A DNA stretch of 64,000 nucleotides from Rhodopseudomonas_A palustris_F (GCF_000013745.1 NC_007925.1:1426001-1490000); one strand, 5' to 3'; shown: positions 17,600 to 27,246, counted from the stretch's first letter. Numbers and translations are program-made. The notes: generated from the letters alone by a model not told the origin.

Positions 17600-19057
17600 A
17601 TGAACGAGTCAGTCACGATACGTGGCAAGGATCGCTACAAGTCCGGGGTGATGGAATACAAGAAAATGGGCTATTGGGAGCCCGACTACGAGCCGAAGGA
17701 CACCGACATCATCGCGTTGTTCCGGGTCACGCCGCAGGACGGGGTCGACCCGACCGAGGCGTCCGCCGCGGTGGCCGGCGAATCCTCGACCGCGACCTGG
17801 ACCGTGGTGTGGACCGATCGGTTGACGGCCGCGGAAAAATACCGCGCCAAATGTTATCGCGTCGATCCGGTGCCGAATTCGCCCGGCCAGTTTTTCGCCT
17901 ACATCGCCTACGATCTCGACCTGTTCGAGAACGGCTCGATCGCCAACCTGTCCGCCTCGATCATCGGCAACGTGTTCGGCTTCAAGCCTTTGAAGGCGCT
18001 GCGGCTGGAAGACATGCGGCTGCCGGTGGCTTACGTGAAGACCTTCCAGGGCCCGGCGACCGGCATCGTGGTCGAGCGCGAGCGGATGGACAAGTTCGGC
18101 CGCCCGCTGCTCGGCGCCACCGTGAAGCCGAAGCTCGGCTTGAGCGGCCGCAATTACGGCCGCGTGGTCTATGAGGCGCTGAAGGGCGGGCTCGACTTCA
18201 CCAAGGACGACGAGAACATCAACTCGCAGCCGTTCATGCATTGGCGCGAGCGCTTCCTGTATTGCATGGAAGCCGTCAACAAGGCGCAGGCCGCGTCCGG
18301 CGAGATCAAGGGCACCTATCTCAACGTCACCGCCGGCACCATGGAGGAGATGTACGAACGCGCCGAATTCGCCAAACAGCTCGGTTCGGTGATCATCATG
18401 ATCGACCTGGTGATCGGCTACACTGCGATCCAATCGATGGCGAAATGGGCGCGCCGCAACGACATGATCCTGCATTTGCACCGCGCCGGGCACTCGACCT
18501 ATACGCGGCAGCGCAATCACGGCGTCTCGTTCCGCGTCATCGCCAAATGGATGCGGCTCGCCGGCGTCGATCACATCCACGCCGGCACCGTGGTCGGCAA
18601 GCTGGAGGGGGATCCGGCGACCACCAAAGGCTACTACGACATCTGCCGCGAGGACTACAACCCGATGCAGCTTGAGCACGGCATTTTCTTCGAGCAGAAC
18701 TGGGCGAGCCTCAACAAGCTGATGCCGGTCGCCTCGGGCGGTATCCACGCCGGCCAGATGCATCAATTGCTCGACCACCTCGGCGAGGATGTGGTGCTGC
18801 AGTTCGGCGGCGGCACCATCGGCCATCCGATGGGCATCCAGGCCGGCGCCACCGCCAACCGCGTTGCCTTGGAAGCGATGATCATGGCCCGCAACGAAGG
18901 CCGCGATTATCTGCACGAAGGCGAGGAAATTCTCGCCAAGGCAGCGCTGACCTGCACGCCGCTGAAGGCGGCGCTGGAGACCTGGAAGAACGTCACCTTC
19001 AACTACGAATCCACCGACATGCCCGACTACGCGCCCACCCCCAGCGTCTCGATGTAA
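17600..19057 (+). CDS. cbbL: Ribulose-1,5-bisphosphate carboxylase/oxygenase large subunit, form IC
   Basis: Catalytic subunit of RuBisCO. ATG 17600 with AGAGGAGAG upstream gives 485 residues, the usual length of red-type form I. Active-site features are K176 in TVKPKLG, the carbamylated lysine K202 in DFTKDDEN, HLHRAGH, and loop-6 K334 in GTVVGKLEG. Sequence style (MNESVTIRGKDRYKSGV) and a downstream cbbX indicate form IC, not form II. An in-frame upstream start at 17486 would lie in the control region with no ribosome binding site. Confidence 0.98.
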   Translation: MNESVTIRGKDRYKSGVMEYKKMGYWEPDYEPKDTDIIALFRVTPQDGVDPTEASAAVAGESSTATWTVVWTDRLTAAEKYRAKCYRVDPVPNSPGQFFAYIAYDLDLFENGSIANLSASIIGNVFGFKPLKALRLEDMRLPVAYVKTFQGPATGIVVERERMDKFGRPLLGATVKPKLGLSGRNYGRVVYEALKGGLDFTKDDENINSQPFMHWRERFLYCMEAVNKAQAASGEIKGTYLNVTAGTMEEMYERAEFAKQLGSVIIMIDLVIGYTAIQSMAKWARRNDMILHLHRAGHSTYTRQRNHGVSFRVIAKWMRLAGVDHIHAGTVVGKLEGDPATTKGYYDICREDYNPMQLEHGIFFEQNWASLNKLMPVASGGIHAGQMHQLLDHLGEDVVLQFGGGTIGHPMGIQAGATANRVALEAMIMARNEGRDYLHEGEEILAKAALTCTPLKAALETWKNVTFNYESTDMPDYAPTPSVSM

Positions 19058-19068
19058 GGAGCAGGACC

Positions 19069-19494
19069 ATGCGAGTGACCCAAGGCTGTTTCTCTTTCCT
19101 GCCCGATCTCACCGACGAGCAGATCACCTCCCAGGTGCAATACGCGCTCGGCAAAGGCTGGGCGGTGAACATCGAGTTCACCGACGATCCGCACCCCCGC
19201 AACACCTATTGGGAAATGTGGGGCTTGCCGATGTTCGATCTGCAGGACGCCGCCGGCGTGCTGATGGAATTGAACGAGTGCCGCAAGATCTACGGCGACC
19301 GTTACATCCGGCTGTCGGCGTTCGACTCCAGCCCCGGCTGGGAATCGGTGCGGCTGTCGTTCATCGTCAACAGGCCGAAGGAAGAGCCCGGCTTCCGGCT
19401 CGAACGTCAAGAGTCCGACGGCCGCAATACCCGTTACACCACCAAATCTTATGCGGTCGATCGTCCCGAGGGTCGGCGCTACGGTGGATCATGA
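19069..19494 (+). CDS. cbbS: RuBisCO small subunit
   Basis: The 141-residue small subunit completes the L8S8 holoenzyme. It starts MRVTQGCFSFLPDLTDEQI and contains the family stretches NTYWEMWGLPMF and YIRLSAFDSS. The C-terminal extension (after about residue 110) is typical of red-type form I small subunits and contributes a beta-hairpin at the central pore. AGGAGCAGG upstream is the ribosome binding site; the stop overlaps cbbX. Confidence 0.97.
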   Translation: MRVTQGCFSFLPDLTDEQITSQVQYALGKGWAVNIEFTDDPHPRNTYWEMWGLPMFDLQDAAGVLMELNECRKIYGDRYIRLSAFDSSPGWESVRLSFIVNRPKEEPGFRLERQESDGRNTRYTTKSYAVDRPEGRRYGGS

Positions 19495-20411
19495 ACGAGC
19501 GCGCGGCCACGACGGACAGCACGACCGCGGTGCAAACCGCGGTCGATCTCCGCAAGGAGTTCAACGAGGTCGGTATCGGCGAGGTGCTCGATCAGCTCGA
19601 TCGTGAGCTGATCGGGCTGAAGCCGGTGAAGACGCGGATCCGCGAGATCGCAGCATTGCTGCTGATCGAGCGGTTGCGCAAGCGGATGGGGCTGGCGTCG
19701 GGCAATCCGACGCTGCACATGTCGTTCACCGGCAATCCCGGCACCGGCAAGACCACGGTGGCGCTGCGGATCGCCGCGATCTTGCACAAGCTCGGCTTCG
19801 TCCGCCGCGGTCACGTCGTCTCGGTAACCCGCGACGAGTTGGTCGGGCAATATATCGGCCACACTGCGCCGAAGACCAAGGAGGTCTTGAAAAAGGCGAT
19901 GGGCGGCGTGCTGTTCATCGACGAGGCGTATTATCTCTATCGTCCCGACAACGAGCGCGACTACGGCCAGGAGGCGATCGAGATTCTTCTCCAGGTGATG
20001 GAAAATCAGCGCGACGATCTTGTGGTGATTCTCGCCGGCTATGGCGAGCGGATGGACAAGTTCTTCGCCTCCAATCCGGGCTTTCGCTCGCGGATCGCGC
20101 ACCACATCGATTTTCCGGACTATTCCGACGACGAATTGCTATCGATCGCCGAACTGATGCTGACCGAGCAGAACTACAAATTCAGCCCCGACGCCGAAGC
20201 AGCGTTCGTGCGCTACATCGGTTTGCGCAAGGCGCAGCCGTTGTTCTCCAACGCCCGCTCGATCCGCAATGCGCTCGATCGGATTCGCTTGCGCCAGGCC
20301 AACCGGCTGGTCTCCGACCTCGACCGTGTGCTCACAGCCGACGACATCATGACGCTGGAAGCCTCCGACGTGCTGGCGAGCCGGGTGTTCGAGAAGGGGG
20401 GAGAGACGTGA
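19491..20411 (+). CDS. cbbX: Red-type RuBisCO activase CbbX
   Basis: AAA+ ATPase that remodels inhibited RuBisCO by pulling on the large-subunit C-terminus. The protein has 306 residues from ATG 19491 (ATGA overlap with cbbS). Walker A is GNPGTGKTT, Walker B is GGVLFIDEAYYL, and the pore-loop region is GQYIGHTAPKT. In Rhodobacter CbbX is activated by RuBP; the same is expected here. Confidence 0.96.
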   Translation: MNERAATTDSTTAVQTAVDLRKEFNEVGIGEVLDQLDRELIGLKPVKTRIREIAALLLIERLRKRMGLASGNPTLHMSFTGNPGTGKTTVALRIAAILHKLGFVRRGHVVSVTRDELVGQYIGHTAPKTKEVLKKAMGGVLFIDEAYYLYRPDNERDYGQEAIEILLQVMENQRDDLVVILAGYGERMDKFFASNPGFRSRIAHHIDFPDYSDDELLSIAELMLTEQNYKFSPDAEAAFVRYIGLRKAQPLFSNARSIRNALDRIRLRQANRLVSDLDRVLTADDIMTLEASDVLASRVFEKGGET

Positions 20412-20436
20412 TCGACTTTGCCGGCCACATAACCCC

Positions 20437-20562
20437 CGTCATTCCGGGGCGCGAGGGCGATAGCCCGAGCGAACCCGGAATCCGCAACGCGCGATGACTC
20501 CAACACCCGCGGCGAGATTCCGGGTTCGCTCGCGGCTCACGCCGCGCGGCCCCGGAATGACG
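20437..20562. repeat. Palindromic intergenic repeat, family A copy 1
   Basis: A 126-bp element bounded by CGTCATTCCGGGG (20437-20449) and its complement CCCCGGAATGACG (20550-20562), with an inner pair CGAACCCGGAATC / GATTCCGGGTTCG. The transcript would fold into a long branched hairpin. It sits at the end of the cbb operon; a second copy is at 28270-28383. Confidence 0.85.
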
Positions 20563-20595
20563 AGTTGATATTGCTGCACGACGCGCGAATGCGCG

Positions 20596-21378
20596 TCACC
20601 CCCGCAGCGCCATCAGCACCTCGTCCGGCCGCTCGACCATCATCGAATGCCCGGCGCCGCGCAGCACCACCGTGCGGGCCTTCGGCAATGCCGCCGCCAA
20701 AACCTTGCCGTGTTTCAGCGGCGTCATCATGTCGCGCTCGCCGAGGATCAGCGTCACCGGCACGTTGACCTTGGCCGCGGCCTGCAGCGCGTCGTGATAA
20801 TTGTTGCAGGCCGACAGATCGGCGAACAGCACGCCGGGCTTGTTGTTTTCAAGTACCCGCAGCGCGCCGCCATGCATCCACAGTCCAGGCGCCAGGTTTC
20901 CGCCGAGTTCGGCGGCGTGGCCCAGTCCCCAGATCGTCATCATGTCGATGGCGTCGTGGCTGTCGGCCTCGGCGGCCTTCAGCAGATCAGGGCCGACCGC
21001 CATTGCGCTGGTGGTGCCGATCAGCGCCAGTGCTGAGACCCGCGCGGGGTGCCGCGCCGCGGTTTCCAGCGCGATCAGCGAGCCCATCGAGTGGCCGATC
21101 AGTTCGGCAGTGGTCGCATCGGCGGCCGCGATCAAGGCCGCGGTCCAATCCGCCATTTCGCCGATGCTGGTGAGCGGCGCGCCGCCGCTGCGGCCGTGGC
21201 CGGGCAGGTCGGGCGCCAACACCGCAAAGCCGTGATGCGCGAACCAGCGGCTGTGCAGCGCCCATACCGAATGATCGAAGCCGGCGCCATGCAGCAGCAC
21301 CACGGCGGGCAGCGCCGCATCGAACGGCGCGCCGCCGGTCGCAATGAAGGTGTCGATGCCGTTGACCGAGATCTGCAT
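20596..21378 (-). CDS. Alpha/beta hydrolase
   Basis: A 260-residue hydrolase of the alpha/beta fold. The nucleophile elbow is GHSMGS (S97), the oxyanion segment is LLHGAGFDHSVW, and the acid is D216 in GERDMMTP. The catalytic histidine is H244 in GAGHSMM. The substrate cannot be told from sequence. It lies 3 bases downstream of the O-acetylhomoserine sulfhydrylase-like gene on the same strand, so both are probably cotranscribed. A homoserine O-acetyltransferase is longer, so that role is unlikely. Confidence 0.85.
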   Translation of the reverse strand: MQISVNGIDTFIATGGAPFDAALPAVVLLHGAGFDHSVWALHSRWFAHHGFAVLAPDLPGHGRSGGAPLTSIGEMADWTAALIAAADATTAELIGHSMGSLIALETAARHPARVSALALIGTTSAMAVGPDLLKAAEADSHDAIDMMTIWGLGHAAELGGNLAPGLWMHGGALRVLENNKPGVLFADLSACNNYHDALQAAAKVNVPVTLILGERDMMTPLKHGKVLAAALPKARTVVLRGAGHSMMVERPDEVLMALRG

Positions 21379-21381
21379 CGC

Positions 21382-22677
21382 TCAGCCTTTCTGCGAGGCG
21401 CGCAGCGCCTGGCCAAGGTCGTCGGTGATGTCCTGTGCCGACTCCAGCCCGACCGACAGCCGAACTAACTCCTCGCCGACGCCGGCGGCGGCAAGCTGCT
21501 CCGCACTCATCTGCTGATGCGTGGTCGAGGCCGGATGGATCACCAGCGTCTTGGCGTCGCCGACATTGGCAAGATGGCTGGTCAGCCGCAGCGCCTCGAT
21601 GAATTTCTTGCCGGCGGCGCGGCCGCCCTTGATGCCGAACGAGACGATCGAACCGGCGCCTTTCGGCAGCAGCTGCTTCGCCAATGCGTGGTCCGGGTGA
21701 TTCTCCAGCGACGGATGCAGCAGCCACTCCACCGCCTTGTGCGTGGCCAAGAACGCGATCACCGCCGCGGTGTTGGCGATGTGGCGATCCATCCGCAGTC
21801 CCAGCGTTTCGACGCCTTGCAGCAGTTGAAAGGCGTTGGTTGGCGACAGGCACGCGCCGAAGTCGCGCAGCCCTTCCATCCGTGCCCGCATGATGAAGGC
21901 GGGCGGGCCGAATTGTTCGTCGAAGACGATGTCGTGATAGCCGGCATAGGGCTCGGTCAGCGTCGGGAATTTGCCGGAGCCGCGCCAGTCGAAGCGGCCG
22001 CCGTCGACGATCACGCCGCCGATCGCGATGCCGTGGCCGCCGATCCATTTGGTGGCGGAGTTCATCACGATGTCGGCGCCGTGCTCGATCGGCCTGCATA
22101 AATACGGCGTGGCGAAGGTGTTGTCGATCAACAGCGGAATCTTCGCAGCGTGCGCAATCGCCGCGACCTTGGGGATGTCCAAGACTTCGAGCCCGGGATT
22201 GCCGATGGTTTCGCCGATCACCAGACGCGTGTTGGGTTGGATTGCTGCTGCAATGCCGTCGAGATCGCGCGGCTTCACGAAGCTTGTCGTGATGCCGAAC
22301 CGCGGCAGCGTGTGGGTGAGCAGATTGATGGTGCCGCCATAGAGCGATGATGACGCGACGATGTGATCGCCGGCGCTGAGCAGCGTGGCGATGGCGAGAT
22401 GCAGCGCCGCCATGCCGCTCGCGGTGCAGACCGCGCCGACGCCGGCTTCGAGTGCTGCGAGCCGTTCTTCAAGGACCGCGGTCGTTGGGTTTGATATGCG
22501 CGTGTAGATGTGGCCGGGGCGTTCCAGATTGAATAAGGCCGCGGCGTGATCGGCGTCCTGAAACACGTAGGAGGTGGTTTGATAGATCGGCACTGCGCGC
22601 GATCCGGTGAGCGGATCGGGCTGTTGGCCGGCGTGCAGGCTGAGGGTTTCGAAACCGGGTGGTTTGGGTGCGGGCAT
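21382..22677 (-). CDS. metY: O-acetylhomoserine aminocarboxypropyltransferase / Cys-Met metabolism PLP enzyme
   Basis: Fold-type I PLP enzyme of the Cys/Met family that probably makes homocysteine from O-acetyl- or O-succinylhomoserine and sulfide. ATG 22677 (MPAPKPPGFETLSLHAGQ) gives 431 residues. Family marks are YTRISNPTTAVLEERLAALE, SSLYGGTINLL, IDNTFATPYLCRP, and the PLP lysine K210 in NSATKWIGGHG. Length over 420 residues favours MetY over MetZ or cystathionine gamma-lyase. An upstream TTG at 22710 lacks a ribosome binding site. Confidence 0.85.
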   Translation of the reverse strand: MPAPKPPGFETLSLHAGQQPDPLTGSRAVPIYQTTSYVFQDADHAAALFNLERPGHIYTRISNPTTAVLEERLAALEAGVGAVCTASGMAALHLAIATLLSAGDHIVASSSLYGGTINLLTHTLPRFGITTSFVKPRDLDGIAAAIQPNTRLVIGETIGNPGLEVLDIPKVAAIAHAAKIPLLIDNTFATPYLCRPIEHGADIVMNSATKWIGGHGIAIGGVIVDGGRFDWRGSGKFPTLTEPYAGYHDIVFDEQFGPPAFIMRARMEGLRDFGACLSPTNAFQLLQGVETLGLRMDRHIANTAAVIAFLATHKAVEWLLHPSLENHPDHALAKQLLPKGAGSIVSFGIKGGRAAGKKFIEALRLTSHLANVGDAKTLVIHPASTTHQQMSAEQLAAAGVGEELVRLSVGLESAQDITDDLGQALRASQKG

Positions 22678-22725
22678 CGGCAAATTCCACTGCGAAAAAC
22701 GTTGCGGCAAACTTGAGGCAGGCGT

Positions 22726-24843
22726 TTACGCCGGCTGCTCGGCCAATCCGACCGCCCACAGCGCGAACGCGTAGACGATCGCCACCTCGTCGAGCCGGTT
22801 GAATCGCCCCGAGGCGCCGCCATGGCCGGCACCCATGTTGGTGCGCAGCAGCACCGGGCCGCCGCCGGTCATGGTGGCGCGCAATCGCGCGATCCATTTC
22901 GCCGGCTCCCAATAGGTGACGCGCGGATCGCTCAATCCGCCCATCGCCAGAATTGCCGGATAGGTCTTCGCCGCGACGTTGTCGTAGGGCGAGTAGGACA
23001 GAATCGTCTTGAAGTCGGCTTCGCTCTCGATCGGGTTGCCCCACTCCGGCCATTCCGGCGGCGTCAGCGGCAAGGTGTCGTCGAGCATAGTGTTGAGCAC
23101 GTCAACAAAGGGGACCTCGGCGACGATGCCGGCGAACAATTCGCCGGCGCGGTTGGCGACCGCGCCCATCAGCATGCCGCCGGCGCTGCCGCCGTGGCCG
23201 ACGATGCGCTTCTCGCTCGTGTAGTTCGCCGCGATCAGCGCGCGGGCCGAGGCGGCGAAGTCATCGAACGAGTTGGTCTTCTTCTCGCGCTTGCCGTCGA
23301 GATACCAGCCCCAGCCCTTGTCGGCGCCGCCGCGGATATGCGCGATGGCATAGACGAAGCCGCGATCGACCAGCGACAGCCGGTTGGCGGAGAACGACGC
23401 CGGCATTTCCATGCCGTAGGAGCCGTAGCCGTAGAGCAATAGCGGCGCCGTGCCGTCGCGCTTCAAATTCTTGGCGTGCAAGATCGACACCGGCACTGCG
23501 GCGCCGTCAGGCGCCGTCGCGATGATCCGGGTGGTGACGTAGTCGGCCGGGTTGTGGCCGGAGGGGATTTCCTCGCGCTTGCGCAACAGCCGCGCGCGCG
23601 TCGTCATGTCGTAGTCGTAGACCTCCGACGGCGTGGTCATCGACGAATAGGAAATCCGCAGACTGGTCGTGTCGAATTCGTAGGAGCCCAGCGTGCCCAG
23701 CGAATACGCCGCTTCGTCGAAGCCGATGGCGTGCTCCTCGCCGCTTGTAAGATCGCGGATCACGATCGAAGGCAGCGCGTTCGCGCGTTCCAGCCGCACC
23801 AGATGCCCGGCGAACAGATCGAAATCGTCGACATAGACCCCGGCGCGATGCGGGATCAGGTCGCGCCAGTTGCCGCGCGCGGGCGCCGCCAGCGGCGCGG
23901 TGACGATCTTGAAGTCGAGCGCGTCATCCGCATTGGTGAGGATGAACAGCTGATCGCCGCGGTCGGCGATCGAATATTGCACGCCCTCTGTGCGCGCCGC
24001 CACCAGCCGCGGCGTGGCGGCGGCATCGGACAAGTCGATCAGCCATTGTTCGGAGGTCTCGTGGTCGCCGCCGGCGATCACGCAGAACCGCCCCGACGCG
24101 CTTTCGTGGATGTGGGTGAACCAGCCGAAATCCTTTTCCTCGTAGACCAGCACGTCGTCGGCCTGCGGCGTGCCGAGCCGATGCCGCCAGACCTGCATCG
24201 GGCGATGGTTGTCGTCGAGCTTGACGTAGAAGAAGGCTTGCGAATCCGCCGCCCACACCACGCCGCCGTCGGTCTGCTCGATCACGTCGATCGCGGAATC
24301 TTCGCCGCTTGCGATGTCGCGGACGCGGAGGGTGAAGTATTCCGAGCCCTTGGTGTCGGCCGCCCAGGCGCTGCGGGTGTGATCGTTGGAGTGCCGCACC
24401 TGGTTGAGCCGGAAGTAATCGTGGCCGGCGGCGAGCTGATCGCCGTCGAGGATGGTCACGACCTCGCCGCCGTCGCGCGGCGTCCGGCAATACATCGGGT
24501 GCTGGCCGCCTTCGCGAAACTTGCGGAAATAGGCGTAGGCGCCATCCGGCGACGGCACGCTGGAATCGTCTTCCTTGATCCGGGCGCGCATCTCGGCGAC
24601 CAGCGTCTTCTGCAACGCGCCGGTGTGGCCGAGCAGGCTCTCGGTATAGGCGTTCTCGGCCTCGAGATAGCTGCGGATGTCGGGATCGAGCACTGTGGGG
24701 TCGCGCAACACCTCCTGCCAGTTCGGATCCTTCAGCCAGGCGTAATCGTCGGTCAGCGTGATGCCGTGGGTGGTGAAAGCGTGCGGGCGTCGCGGCGCCA
24801 CCGGGGCGGCAAGCGGGGTCAATTGATCGCGACTCTGGGTCAT
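22726..24843 (-). CDS. ptrB: Oligopeptidase B (S9 family)
   Basis: Serine oligopeptidase that cleaves short peptides after basic residues. ATG 24843 (MTQSRDQLTPLAAPVAPRRPH) with AAGAGAG upstream gives 705 residues. An N-terminal beta-propeller (DYAWLKDPNWQEVL to about residue 420) is followed by the peptidase domain. The nucleophile is in GHGGSAGGM (Ser near residue 552), the aspartate in GGLSDPRVTYWEP, and the histidine in MGAGHGG. All three are normal for oligopeptidase B. It is transcribed with the two genes downstream (49 bases to metY). Confidence 0.9.
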   Translation of the reverse strand: MTQSRDQLTPLAAPVAPRRPHAFTTHGITLTDDYAWLKDPNWQEVLRDPTVLDPDIRSYLEAENAYTESLLGHTGALQKTLVAEMRARIKEDDSSVPSPDGAYAYFRKFREGGQHPMYCRTPRDGGEVVTILDGDQLAAGHDYFRLNQVRHSNDHTRSAWAADTKGSEYFTLRVRDIASGEDSAIDVIEQTDGGVVWAADSQAFFYVKLDDNHRPMQVWRHRLGTPQADDVLVYEEKDFGWFTHIHESASGRFCVIAGGDHETSEQWLIDLSDAAATPRLVAARTEGVQYSIADRGDQLFILTNADDALDFKIVTAPLAAPARGNWRDLIPHRAGVYVDDFDLFAGHLVRLERANALPSIVIRDLTSGEEHAIGFDEAAYSLGTLGSYEFDTTSLRISYSSMTTPSEVYDYDMTTRARLLRKREEIPSGHNPADYVTTRIIATAPDGAAVPVSILHAKNLKRDGTAPLLLYGYGSYGMEMPASFSANRLSLVDRGFVYAIAHIRGGADKGWGWYLDGKREKKTNSFDDFAASARALIAANYTSEKRIVGHGGSAGGMLMGAVANRAGELFAGIVAEVPFVDVLNTMLDDTLPLTPPEWPEWGNPIESEADFKTILSYSPYDNVAAKTYPAILAMGGLSDPRVTYWEPAKWIARLRATMTGGGPVLLRTNMGAGHGGASGRFNRLDEVAIVYAFALWAVGLAEQPA

Positions 24844-25058
24844 CCGGTCTCTCTTGGCTGGTGGCGCGGGCAGGGCCACGACCTTATCGCCTCGCGACGG
24901 ACGGGGATAGGTGCAGAGACGACGCGTGAAACACCAATTCCTGTTGCTCGGGCAGAGGCATATGCCACCACTGCGACATCGACGCAGATTAGCTCTGGCC
25001 AACGAGTTCTGCTATTCTGCACCGACAACGCGGCGCTTTTGCGCGCGAGGAGAATGCA

Positions 25059-25691
25059 ATGCGACGACTGTTGACGATGCTGGCGGCGCTGGCGACCCTG
25101 AGCCTGACCAATTGCGGCTACAACACCATCCAGAGCAATGACCAGGAGGTCAAATCGACCTGGTCGGAGGTGGTCAACCAGTATCAGCGCCGCGCCGATC
25201 TGGTGCCCAATCTGGTCAATTCGGTGAAGGGGTTCGCGCAACAGGAAAAGGACGTGTTGCTCGGCGTCACCAACGCCCGCGCCAAGGTCGGCAGCATCCA
25301 GGCGACGCCGGAGGTCTTGAACGATCCCGCCGCGTTCCAGAAATTCCAGGCCGCGCAGGGCGAACTGTCCGGCGCACTGTCGCGGCTGTTGGTGGTGACC
25401 GAAAACTATCCGCAGCTGAAATCCGACGCGCTGTTTCGCGACCTGATGGCGCAGCTCGAGGGCACCGAAAACCGCATCACCGTGGCGCGCAACCGCTACA
25501 TCAAGGCGGTGCAAGAGTACAACGTCACGGTGCGCTCGGTGCCGACCAACTTCACCGCGATGCTGTTCGGCTACAAGGAAAAGCCGAACTTCACCGTCGC
25601 CAACGAGAACGAAATCTCCACCGCCCCGAAGGTCGATTTCAATCCGCCGCCGGCGCCGGCGCCGGCACCCGCCCCAGTGCCGGCGAAGTAG
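25059..25691 (+). CDS. lemA: LemA family lipoprotein
   Basis: A 210-residue protein with a lipoprotein signal (MRRLLTMLAALATLSLTNC, lipobox LTNC with Cys19). The LemA helical domain follows (QYQRRADLVPNLVNSVKGF, KFQAAQGELSGALSRLLVV), then a Pro/Ala-rich tail. LemA proteins are often encoded with TPM-domain proteins, as here. Function unclear; envelope-associated. AGGAG is upstream of the ATG. Confidence 0.9.
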   Translation: MRRLLTMLAALATLSLTNCGYNTIQSNDQEVKSTWSEVVNQYQRRADLVPNLVNSVKGFAQQEKDVLLGVTNARAKVGSIQATPEVLNDPAAFQKFQAAQGELSGALSRLLVVTENYPQLKSDALFRDLMAQLEGTENRITVARNRYIKAVQEYNVTVRSVPTNFTAMLFGYKEKPNFTVANENEISTAPKVDFNPPPAPAPAPAPVPAK

Positions 25692-25716
25692 CGTCGGACG
25701 ACGCGGCGTGGCCGCG

Positions 25717-26589
25717 ATGCGCGTGATCAAGAGCCTGCTTGTCATCGTGACGCTGTGCTTCGGCTTTGCCGCCGAAGCGCAGGTCGCGGTGCCGCCGCTG
25801 ACCGGGCGGGTGGTCGATAAGACCGCCAGCTTAAGCAGCGAGGCGATCGCGCGGCTCGATCAGAAACTGCAAGCCTTCGAGGCGCGCAAGGGCAGCCAGA
25901 TCGCGGTGCTGCTGGTGCCGACCACGCAGCCCGAGGCGATCGAGCAATATTCACTCCGCGTCGCTGAGGCCTGGAAGATCGGCCGCAAGAAGATCGACGA
26001 CGGCGCCATCCTGCTGGTCGCCAAAAACGACCGCAAGCTGCGGATCGAGGTCGGCTATGGGCTGGAAGGCGCGCTCAACGACGTCACCGCCAAGCGCATC
26101 ATCGACGAGATCATCACCCCGAAATTCAAGACCGGGGATTTCGCCGGCGGCGTCGAGGACGGCGTCGACAAGATCATCGGCGTGATCGACGGCGAGGCTT
26201 TGCCGGTGCCAAAGCCGCAACACGAATGGGGCGAGGGCGCCTTCAACCCGGAGGACCTGTTCAATCCGGTGTTGATCATCGCCGCCTTGGCGCTGAGCGG
26301 CATCACCCGCGCGCTGCTCGGCAGGCTCGGGGGCGCGCTGGCGACCGGCGGGCTGGTCGGCGTGATCGCCTGGATCGTGGCGGCGTCCTGGATCACCGCC
26401 GGGCTCGCGGCGTTGCTGTCCTTCGTATTCGCTCTGTTCAGCGACGCCCTCACGTCGGGCGGCGGCGGCTTTGGCGGTGGTCGCTCCGGCGGCGGCTGGT
26501 CCGGCGGTTCGTCGCGCGGATCGAGCGACAGCGGCTGGAGCGGCGGCGGCGGCAGCTTCGGCGGCGGCGGCGCCTCGGGGAGGTGGTGA
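25717..26589 (+). CDS. TPM-domain (YgcG-like) membrane protein
   Basis: A 290-residue protein with a signal peptide (residues 1-22, cut after AEA). The extracytoplasmic TPM domain begins PPLTGRVVDKTASLSSEAIARLDQ and continues RKIDDGAILLVAKNDRKLRIEVGYGLEG. Two membrane segments (about 185-230) and a Gly/Ser-rich tail follow. ATG 25717 is chosen; GTG 25708, three codons upstream, is an alternative. The first half of a LemA-TPM-TPM set; proposed roles in the family concern envelope maintenance and photosystem or metal handling, none proven here. Confidence 0.88.
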   Translation: MRVIKSLLVIVTLCFGFAAEAQVAVPPLTGRVVDKTASLSSEAIARLDQKLQAFEARKGSQIAVLLVPTTQPEAIEQYSLRVAEAWKIGRKKIDDGAILLVAKNDRKLRIEVGYGLEGALNDVTAKRIIDEIITPKFKTGDFAGGVEDGVDKIIGVIDGEALPVPKPQHEWGEGAFNPEDLFNPVLIIAALALSGITRALLGRLGGALATGGLVGVIAWIVAASWITAGLAALLSFVFALFSDALTSGGGGFGGGRSGGGWSGGSSRGSSDSGWSGGGGSFGGGGASGRW

Positions 26590-26591
26590 GC

Positions 26592-27089
26592 ATGGGCCTC
26601 AAGCGCATCGGCAAACATCTTTGGGCCAACCGCTCGCGGGTGCAGAAGGCATTCCCGCCGCAGACGCTCGACGCCATCGAACAGGCGATCCGGGCTTGCG
26701 AGGCGTCGCATGCCGGGCAGATTCGCTTCGTGGTCGAAGGCGCGCTCGACGGCGCGCCGCTGTTTCGCGACCAGCCGGCCCGCGAACGCGCGCTCGACGT
26801 GTTTTCGCAACTGCGGGTCTGGGACACCGACCGCAACAACGGCGTGCTGATCTACGTGTTGCTGGCCGACCGCGACGTCGAGATCATCGCCGACCGCGGC
26901 ATCGACGCCAAAGTCGGCGCTGCGGAGTGGGAAGCGATCTGCCAGGCGATCGAAGCCGAGTTTCGCGACGGCCGCTTCGAACAGGGCGCCATCAACGGCA
27001 TCAAGGCGATCGGCCGGCATCTGGCGCGGCATTTCCCGGGCGACGCCTCCGACGCCAACGAATTGCCCGACGGCCCGGTGGTGATCTAG
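26592..27089 (+). CDS. TPM-domain protein, small
   Basis: A 165-residue TPM-fold protein without signal peptide. It starts MGLKRIGKHLWANRSRVQKAF and includes VWDTDRNNGVLIYVLLADRD and VEIIADRGIDAKVGAAEWE, close to the second half of the TPM domain of its neighbour. The ATG lies 2 bases after the previous stop, with AGGTGG upstream, so it is in the lemA operon. Length is short; function unknown. Confidence 0.88.
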   Translation: MGLKRIGKHLWANRSRVQKAFPPQTLDAIEQAIRACEASHAGQIRFVVEGALDGAPLFRDQPARERALDVFSQLRVWDTDRNNGVLIYVLLADRDVEIIADRGIDAKVGAAEWEAICQAIEAEFRDGRFEQGAINGIKAIGRHLARHFPGDASDANELPDGPVVI

Positions 27090-27246
27090 CCACTTTGGCG
27101 CCAAATTTCGGCCAGCAATGCCCGCTATCGCGGAGCGGTCGATGTGGCTCGGAACAAATCCTAAAATTTCCGTAAGCCGCGGCGAATGTAACGATTTCGC
27201 AAGTATCAAAGTGACTAATCGGCCAACCTTAACCGGAGAATGCGTC

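Noticed and set aside
17609..18916. 435-residue minus-strand frame opposite cbbL
   Set aside because: Antisense to a certain gene; composition as expected from mirrored codon bias.
27094..27105. TTTGGCGCCAAA as terminator or operator
   Set aside because: A 12-bp palindrome with no loop or T-run; chance is likely and no nearby regulator supports it.
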